Source of the DNA: Aptenodytes patagonicus
Taxonomy: Eukaryota; Chordata; Aves; Sphenisciformes; Spheniscidae
Reading direction: 5' to 3'
Length of the DNA: 64,000 bases
Assembly (NCBI RefSeq): GCF_965638725.1
Contig: NC_134950.1
Location: forward strand, 4,030,101 to 4,094,100
The translations under genes were made by a program, and so were the position numbers. The notes under the pieces are model-generated. The model made no database searches and was not told where the DNA came from. It saw only the letters and a program-made list of their open reading frames with translations. This document shows, piece after piece, positions 57,061 to 64,000 of the stretch (position 1 is its first letter; every line of letters starts with the position of its first letter).

Positions 57061-59384
57061 TTTGATGTCTTTTTATTTAATTCGGCCATTTTCTGCAGCT
57101 TCTTGTGCACTGTGAGACTGTTTTTTCCGTGAGCGCACAGCGCGACGTGTTCACGACCTAAGCAATTTTCCACAGTGAGTAGAGAAGAGTGGTGGGAGGA
57201 CATCTCGAGAGTGGGGAGCTGCTGAATGCCACTAGACAGAGAAATCCCAGGACACGGGTAAAAAGTCCTTGTGTACTATGCAAATAGCAGTTATATTGCA
57301 GCATTGGTGCTGGGTTTTTCTCGCTGCCAAAGGTCAGAATCGAATCTAAAATTATTGATCGCTTAGTCTGTAGCTCAGAAACAGTTGTTAAAAGTCCCAG
57401 TGGCAGATTGGAGATGGTACTGGAGCAGAGATCCTTGTGCTATACTGAATTTTGCTCTGTCAGATCGTCGTCCACATTCAAATGTGCTGGTCCAGAGGCT
57501 TTTTGTGATGAGACAGGAGATTTCTGTTGCCCGAGAGCCAAAAAGTTGTTCTAGTCCCATCGCCCTCTCTTGCTTTACACCGCTTAGGTGCATTTCAGAT
57601 GTTTCTGTGGGCACTCGCCTGCTCTGCCCAGATTTCTAGAGGCAATATGCACTGCTTTTGACTGAGCATCTTACGAGTTACAATCCTGAAGTTATTTATG
57701 GAAGGTCAGCATTTTGGAAACCACTTGCCTGAAATCCTACCTGTTGTTGCTTTCTGAGTGAATACCTACAGCGATCAATTTTTAAATGGAAGCGAAGCAA
57801 GCACTTGGTGTTTTACTATAAAGCATCAAGTGAAGGGGGATAGCAGAAAGAATTGCAAGTATGCTGAGGAGCTCCTGTTGGGAGCCCAACCCTGCAAACA
57901 CAGATTAGTTATACTCAATAATATGAAATAATGCCGCAGCCGTCTCTTCCATTTCAGGCAGAGCTTTATTTTTTCCCTTGTTTTTGAAATACTACTTTGA
58001 ATTGGACGTGGTTTTGCTCCCTGTCAAGCTCTTGGGGGAAAACAAATGCTACTTACTGGTTTTGATGGCAACAGGCTTTGGCAGATGGAAAGGCCTTGGA
58101 GATGGCCATGGCAAATTTTGGCAGCTCTGAAGTCCCCATCAAGGATTCTGGCTGAATGAATCCAGAAGGGTGTTCAAGTTCTTGTGGCCTCACTAATGGA
58201 CAGAATATGTTCATCATCCCGCAGGAAACTTCTAAGAGGGATGAAACATGGTAATTTATACTTGGTAACCACAGTTCTTTTGTCATTTTTGCAAGCTTAG
58301 GAAGCTTCATCTCCTTTGAGCAGCCTTGGCTGGGGGGGAATAGAAATATGTATATAATAATAGATTCATCCTGGAAAGTGTCCCCTGGCCTGTGTTCCAC
58401 TGTCTGAAATCCCTGAACACCTTAAACAGGCCAAGATACCCCTAGCGGTACCGCCAGCTTCCTGCCTCGCAGCTGGCTTCCCTGCAGCGCAGGAACATTC
58501 AGCAACTGCAAACTTTGAAAACTAAAAAAAAAGGCGAAGTGATGTGTCTCGTAAGCAAAGCTGGCTGCTTTCCACTACAACCCCCTGTTCAGGATGCCTG
58601 TAATTTTGTCGAGATGCAGCCGTTCATAATGAAGTTTCCCATACTAGAGATGTATAGACAGGGACTTGATCGCAGCTTTCCAGTACCTGAAGGAAGGTTG
58701 CTCTTGGCGTCGTGGACTTCCCTGTTCCTCCTTTGGGTGTAGGAAGAGGCTGTGTCAGCCTAGGCCGTGGTGGTTGAAGTACTCACGGTTTTGATGCATG
58801 GTCCGTGAGCGGTAAGCTCCTTGCCTGAAAGGTTGGCAGGAGGAACAAAAGTCCTTCAAAGTCAGCAGGGGCAGTCGTGGCAAAGCAGAGGGATCACAGA
58901 GGCCCAAGCTGTGCATCATCTGCTTGAGAGCTTCAACCATGGTGGAGAGCTGGGTGCTGGTGGGGAAGAAAACCCTGAGCTGTAAAGGGAAAAGTCCAAG
59001 ACAATCACTTTTTCTTGCTTTCCCAGTTGTTTCAGCTCTAGAGTTTGGTGGATGCTACACAAAGCGTCCAGTTACAGAGTAAGACACGGTCTGCACATGT
59101 GCTTCGTTTTGTTCGAATGCTCCTCAGTCGCTTTTGGACCAGCCTGAGGAAGTGCATGTTAAATGATCCAGTTTGTAGCTGGAGCTTTGTAATGGCTTGT
59201 GAATGTGGCTTTTGATTTACTGCATGGGATAAAGGTGGGCTGTCTGTGGACTGGGATGTGTCACTTGAAATCTTACATGGGTGTCCCACTGTACTGGTTA
59301 ATCTATTTGCACATCTGATCTCACTTGAAATGTATTTCCTTTAGTGTGTAACCAAGTGTTAATGTGCTGTTTTGGCATTTCTCG
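57061..59384. other. Intergenic region between convergent AGO2 and CHRAC1, part 1
   Basis: No exon is recognised. A short stretch near 58665-58695 (GCAGCTTTCCAGTACCTGAAGG type) resembles the body of a CR1 element but could not be extended. Short open frames lack any family resemblance. Confidence 0.7.
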
Positions 59385-60160
59385 TTGCGGAGGGTTGACC
59401 TTGGGGCCAGCTGCCCCCCCAGCCACTCTCTTACTCCCCCACCTACACAGGACGGGGAGAGAAAATAAGAGATAAAGCTCATGGGTTGAGGTAAAGGCAG
59501 GGAGATCACTTACCAGTTACTGTTACAGGCAAAGGAGACTCAACTTGGGGAAAATGAATTTGATTTATTGCCAATTAAAGTAGACTTGGATGGTGAAACA
59601 AAAACACCTTCTCCCCCACCCCAGACTTTTCCCCAGTTCCACCTTCACCCCTTCACTCCCGACTCCTCTCCCCACGAGGGGCACAGGGGGTGGGGATGGG
59701 GTTTGTGGTCAGTCCATCACAGCCCCTCTCAGCTGCTCCTCCCTCCTCACACCTCTCCCTGCTCCAGCGCCGGCCCTTCCCCGGGCTGCAGCCCTTCAGG
59801 GACAACCTGCTCCCACCTGGGCTCTCCATGGCCGCGGCTCCTGCAGGAAATATCCCCCTGCTGCGGCCTGGGGCCCTCCCCGGGCTGCAGGGTGGGTCTC
59901 TGCTCCAGCGGGGTCTCTCCAGGGCCGCAGGGGATCCCTGCTCCGGGCCTGCAGCACCTCCCGCCCTCCTCCTCCTCCGGCCTCGGGGTCCCTCTGCTGC
60001 TGCTCCCTCCTTGGCTTCCTCCTCCTCTGCCTGTGCTGCCTTTTGCCCTTTCTGGCACCTCTTTTCCCCCAGGCGCCCCCAGCTTGGCCGAGGGGCTCAG
60101 CCCTGTCCTGCGGTGGGGCCCTTGGAGCTGGCTGCTCCCAGTTGTGTCAGCACAGGCACA
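59385..60160 (-). mobile_element. GC-rich LTR-like element of an endogenous retrovirus, probably 5'-truncated
   Basis: The + strand starts near TTGCGGAGGGTTGACCTTGG and continues with GGGAGAGAAAATAAGAGATA, then TCATGGGTTGAGGTAAAGGC. On the - strand it reads toward AATAAA (complement of 59564-59569), then the terminal block ending in GGTCAACCCTCCGCAA. I recognise this layout as a family of avian LTRs with a polyadenylation signal near the 3' end. The centre (about 59755-59960) contains degenerate repeats of a CTGCTCC...GGGCTGCAG unit. The far boundary is uncertain. Long open frames across it reflect low stop-codon density in GC-rich sequence. Confidence 0.65.
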
Positions 60161-61930
60161 CATGCACTGGATCGTGGTGTCAGTTTTTGTCCTGGACACA
60201 TTGGCTGATCATGCCGAGATACTCTCCTTCCCAGGCTCATGAGGTACTAGTCTGTAGAGCAGTGACTGATGAATGTGTTGCGTTCCCCCCCCCCCTCCTT
60301 TTTTTAGGGTGTCTAAAAGCAGCGTTTCTGTGTTACCTACCAAATGTCAGTGGTAAGAAGCCATTGACAAGCTGAGTGGCAGCTGAACCAAAGTGCCAAA
60401 AATCCTGGAATGATCACCTCCTGCAGATTATGAATGGTGGGAGATACTTGGGGCTGGTGGCTATTTTGGCACCTTTCATCAATATTGTCCTTCACAACTT
60501 ACACCTGGCTCCAGGACTGGCTTAAAAAAAAAAATATCCCTTTTCAGAGGGTTCTGCATAATGGGCACAAACAGAACTGGTGGTGGAAAACACCAGGTCT
60601 AAAACTAAGTAGAGCTGTAATTTCTATAAATATGTGTGCCCTAAAACTTACCAGCCCTGATGTCTTTACCTCAAAATACACATGCCCAGCGTAAAGACCT
60701 CTTTGCCAGGGCTGTTTGAGGTCATTGCATTCTTGGGTTGTGACCTATGTAACATAACTGTGGGCCAGGTATTGTTTGGCCTTAGCCATAGTACCAGTGA
60801 GTTAAACAACAGAGGTGCCAGCGCTGGGATCAGGCTATTCCTCCGTGACTCTTCAACACAACTGGTGTGTTGGCCAGCGGTTTATGGGCCCCCAATGATT
60901 TGATTTAGCTTGGTGCCCTCTACCCTGTTTGCGCTACAGAACTACCATGCAATTTTGTGCTAGAGTACAAGTAGTTTTTTTTTTTTCCCCCCCAAAAGCT
61001 GGCAAGTACTAGACCCACCAAGTGTTGAGCAATGCCACATGATTCACATATCCTACTGCAGGCAACCCGCCCCCCCCCAACAGACAGCATTCAGCCCCCA
61101 GTTTCCCACAGATCTCCATACACTTTTAATAATAATATTTTAAAAAGAAGCAAAACAACCCTTTCAACAATAGTATAGTTCTGCATATCCACTTGGGAAT
61201 TTCTCTAGGGATAGAGCATCGCTTAGCACTCACTGCAGCGTTCCCAACACAGTACAATTTTGATTTACGGTAACTTTGGGAAAATTTTTTATAGTACAAC
61301 ATACTTTGATCTTTTAAAACAAGAAGAGCATTTCTTGTGTGGCTCAGTAGCTTTACTCCTCTGCCAGTCTCTGATCTTACCTGCCTAACCCCCACTTTTG
61401 CTTTCTTAGAATGAATCTGGAGCGTGCCAGATTATGGAGCTGCAAGAGCTTTCTGTCTTGTGTTTTAAGAGCAGTTTAGCGTATTTGTGCCTTCAACCTA
61501 AGAGAAGCTGTTAGTATTATCCTGACAGGGAGGACAGTGTTTCCTGGTAACTCTTTACCATGACATCCAAGGGTGTTGCTTGAGACCTCTCCCTTCCTGA
61601 CTGATGTAGGGTACTTTTTGGAGCGGGAGGTTTTGTCCTTAGCAATGTTCCCATGCTTACCTGGGGCATTCTTCACAGCCGGGGAGAGATCATGGTCACT
61701 TCTCTCTCACTCTGACCGTGACACCGTGCAAGCGTTGTCTATCAGCAGAGAGCGCTGGTTAACACAGCTAAGAGTCCCAAGGCAGACTAGATCTAGTTAG
61801 CATTGCTGATAGAGACTATTCAAAGCATCACTCAGCCTTTGGTCCCTCCTTTCTTCCTGGAAAGATGAACACTGAGCACGCTAGGTTTGTACATGACCGA
61901 AGCTGGAAAGGACTATATAAAGCCTCTGCA
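60161..61930. other. Intergenic region between AGO2 and CHRAC1, part 2
   Basis: No exon, RNA gene or identifiable transposon is seen. It contains C runs (near 60287-60297 and 61071-61078) and a T/C run near 60977-60993. Confidence 0.65.
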
Positions 61931-61934
61931 TCAA

Positions 61935-62852
61935 TTGTCACTTTTCATACAAAACATTTATTTTAAAAAGTTGCGTATAAAGTTCTACACAGGACGGTTA
62001 CCATTTCTATAGTTAAAAAAAAACAAAAAAAACCAACCCCAAACCAAAACCAAATGAAAAATCCAGCTCTGTCACTCAAATGGTAAAAGGGTTGCTCATT
62101 CTCAACAACCCACATTTAACAGACTTCAGTGTGCATTTTGGTAGAACACCGTGGACAAACTGCAGAAGCAGAGTTCATTAAAGAATGTACATATTTACAT
62201 CATTATCTAACACATGTACTTTTTACCACCACAGCCGCAGAACCACATTAGCCCTTGGAATGGATTTCCTCCTCTACCCTGTTTCTGTGCCGACACGGCT
62301 ATTTAGGCTGCATTACAGAAGCAGCTGTTTTTACAGAAGACTTTTTTAATGGGCTTGGTCCACTGCTAATGCCCTGGCACTGTTCCGGAAAACTGAGGGA
62401 GGGTTTGATCGGTTATTGGCTCCCCAAAGAGGAGAAGGCCGAGGCTAGTAGACACCGTGTAAAACATCTCCCCTCACCTCATCTTCTGCTCTGAGGAGAA
62501 ACACAAACTGGGGAAGGACTCCCTTCTAGTCAGAAGGCGAAAGAGCTTTTGGACTGAAAGCTGCCCATAAGAAACTTTAAATTTGGATACTGATTGTCTG
62601 AAGAAGTAATTTTAAATGATCTGAGCAAGTTCTGCTGTCAGATTCACATTAGCTCTTCTTACCCCACCACGTTTCTGAGGGAAGAATTCCATTCTTCAAC
62701 AAGTATAAAGTTCAATTTCTAAACTTCTTAAACAAAGCAAAAGCAGATGGCTCAGTATATAAATATATCCAGCATCTGGATTCTCAGTAACAAAAATAAC
62801 ATCCTTTATACAACAGAAAATGGATCAACTATGAAGCAATTCCCCCTTGGTC
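61935..62852 (-). other. CHRAC1: CHRAC1 3' untranslated region
   Basis: This is the non-coding tail downstream of the CHRAC1 stop codon, read on the - strand to the AATAAA signal at 61957-61962. It includes a C/A-rich (on the + strand, A-rich) low-complexity tract at about 62020-62055. The end is inferred from the signal. Confidence 0.7.
61957..61962 (-). terminator. CHRAC1: CHRAC1 polyadenylation signal
   Basis: The + strand reads TTTATT, so the - strand reads AATAAA, about 890 bases beyond the CHRAC1 stop. Cleavage would fall near 61930-61945. Confidence 0.6.
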
Positions 62853-62992
62853 TTAAGATCCAACATCTTCAACAGTTTCGTCTTCATCCTCTTCCTCCTC
62901 CTCTTCATCATCTTCCCCCACTTCTCCATCTCGCTTCTCTTTTTCAAGCATTTTTAGGTATTTGCTAGCTAGGATCTTCTTTGGCAAAATAT
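62853..62992 (-). CDS. CHRAC1: CHRAC1 last coding exon
   Basis: 140 nt: two bases completing the split aspartate codon, then 45 codons and the stop TAA. The acceptor on the - strand is TCTACCTTCCAG. It encodes ILPKKILASKYLKMLEKEKR and a tail dominated by Glu and Asp. Confidence 0.95.
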
Positions 62993-64000
62993 CTGGAAGG
63001 TAGAATTGTTTCTTTTCTAGTCAGTCTGAATACTTATATTGCCTCATTAATACTGTTGCATCTGTACCATAATGAAATGAAGTCGAAAAGAGGATTTGTT
63101 AAAAACATTATTATTTAAGGGAATACCCAGAGAAGTCAGTCTGACCTATACAGCTGTAAGAATAAGAGGGAATTACCCACTTATGGTACAAGTAACCAAA
63201 GATAAGGAATGTATTTTACGACTGATTACTGGCAACTGTCTTTACTACTGCTCACATACATTATTTATTGGATGTAAAATAGAGTGCTCAATTACTCAAC
63301 TGCCTTAGACAGATTCAACAAGACAGCTATCCCATTTATGTCCTGTAGAAATGTTTTTTCTGCATTAAGGTAAGATACTTGTTCAGGGTAATAATGATGG
63401 AGCCGAGATAAAGCAGAACTGCGTGCTCTGAAAGTACGTCCACAGGGAACCCAGAGAAAGACTGGGCTAGGAATATCTTATTCTTGACCTATATGCTATA
63501 GTTAAGTGTTACAACAAAAATCCAAGTATCAGTAAAAAGTGTGTGTACATGCACACGCGTGTGTACATATATATATATATAAAGAGAGAGGAACCATATG
63601 ATGAATCACTTTAAGAAACAAGACTTACAGATTTAAATGTGTAATTTTGGGGCCACATAACTTCTTACATAAGGATGTGCAGTGATCTTGTTTTATAAGC
63701 TGAAAGCTTTCAGATGGAGTTGCTGGAATTTAAGACATGCTTAAGGCAATGTGCTGAGAACTAATTAGCCTTGCATAACTTTGGAGCACCAGAAAAATCC
63801 CCATTCACAAAGAAATGTTTTCAGTGATGTAGTTTATGAGTTCCAGTTGAATGTCATACAGGAGATTAATGACCAGTAGGAGAATTGTGCTCTCACAAAA
63901 CAATTCAGTAAGAGCAAGATTTCGTTTTCCACATTACATACTGGATTTACCATCATGCTATAGATACCTGCAAGGAACTGAAAGGTCTCGCACTCTTCTG
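62853..64000 (-). CDS. CHRAC1: CHRAC1 (CHRAC15), C-terminal exons, partial
   Basis: CHRAC1 is a histone-fold protein that pairs with POLE3 in the CHRAC chromatin-remodelling complex in the nucleus. Two exons are visible on the - strand: 63968-64000 (continuing beyond the window) and 62853-62992. Joined, they read ETFQFLADILPKKILASKYL and then KMLEKEKRDGEVGEDDEEEE, followed by a short acidic end and TAA at 62853-62855. The ETFQFLADILPKKILASKYLKML block is the end of the histone fold and closely matches human CHRAC1 from memory; the acidic tail is typical but diverged. Position next to the AGO2 3' end, in convergent orientation, matches human 8q24.3. Confidence 0.95.
62993..63967 (-). other. 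CHRAC1: CHRAC1 intron between the last two coding exons
   Basis: A 975-bp intron with donor GCAG|GTATCT and acceptor TTCCAG on the - strand. It contains a TG/TA microsatellite at about 63539-63582 and nothing else recognisable. Confidence 0.9.
63539..63582. repeat. TG/TA microsatellite
   Basis: GTGTGTGTACATGCACACGC followed by GTGTGTACATATATATATAT, within the CHRAC1 intron. Confidence 0.85.
63968..64000 (-). CDS. CHRAC1: CHRAC1 penultimate exon, 3' edge only
   Basis: The last 33 bases of the exon encode EECETFQFLA plus the first base of the aspartate codon, ending GCAG|GTATCT. The rest lies outside the window. Confidence 0.93.

Noticed and set aside
58640..58700. Possible CR1 body fragment
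   Set aside because: Only about 25 bases resemble CR1 (CTTTCCAGTACCTGAAGG); too short to call.
59568..60375. Overlapping open frames of 150-261 codons on both strands
   Set aside because: They lie over a GC-rich repeat element with few chance stop codons. The translations are Pro/Ser/Leu-rich low-complexity with no domain, and frames overlap on both strands.

Overview
This is a vertebrate nuclear locus, almost certainly avian. It is AT-rich, with coding exons separated by introns of about 0.1 to 6 kb. It carries CR1 LINE 3' ends and LTRs of types I associate with birds outside the chicken lineage; the exact species cannot be read from the window. There are no bacterial or phage genes, no CRISPR array, and no tRNA or rRNA gene that I could recognise.

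The main content is AGO2 (Argonaute-2) on the + strand. Positions 1-10895 are the 3' part of intron 1; the short first coding exon lies upstream of the window. Exons 2-19 run from 10896 to 43606. Every junction keeps phase, and there is no frameshift or premature stop. With a 22-nt first coding exon, as I recall for human AGO2, the protein would be 860 residues. The N, L1, PAZ, L2, MID and PIWI parts are all present, and the slicer tetrad D598/E638/D670/H808 is intact. A very long 3' UTR of about 13.4 kb follows, ending near 57050 at a tandem AATAAA signal.

From about 57060 to 61930 is an intergenic gap. It holds a GC-rich LTR-like element at about 59385-60160. From 61935 to the window end, on the - strand, lies the 3' half of CHRAC1, a histone-fold subunit of chromatin-remodelling and DNA-polymerase-epsilon complexes: its 3' UTR, its last coding exon and the edge of the exon before it. 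AGO2 and CHRAC1 are therefore convergent, the same arrangement I know for human 8q24.3, which supports both gene calls.

Mobile elements: two solo LTRs of one family lie in AGO2 introns, at 2013-2586 (+) and 28007-28571 (-). Each is flanked by a 5-bp target duplication and each carries a perfect CRE palindrome. CR1 fragments lie in intron 1 (two) and in the 3' UTR (one).

I found no previously undescribed system. The points most worth a second look are a GC-AG intron 8, a strong inverted-repeat block in intron 15, the antisense LTR in intron 10, and the structure of the long 3' UTR (let-7-type seed sites, a repeated 13-mer, GU/CA hairpins).
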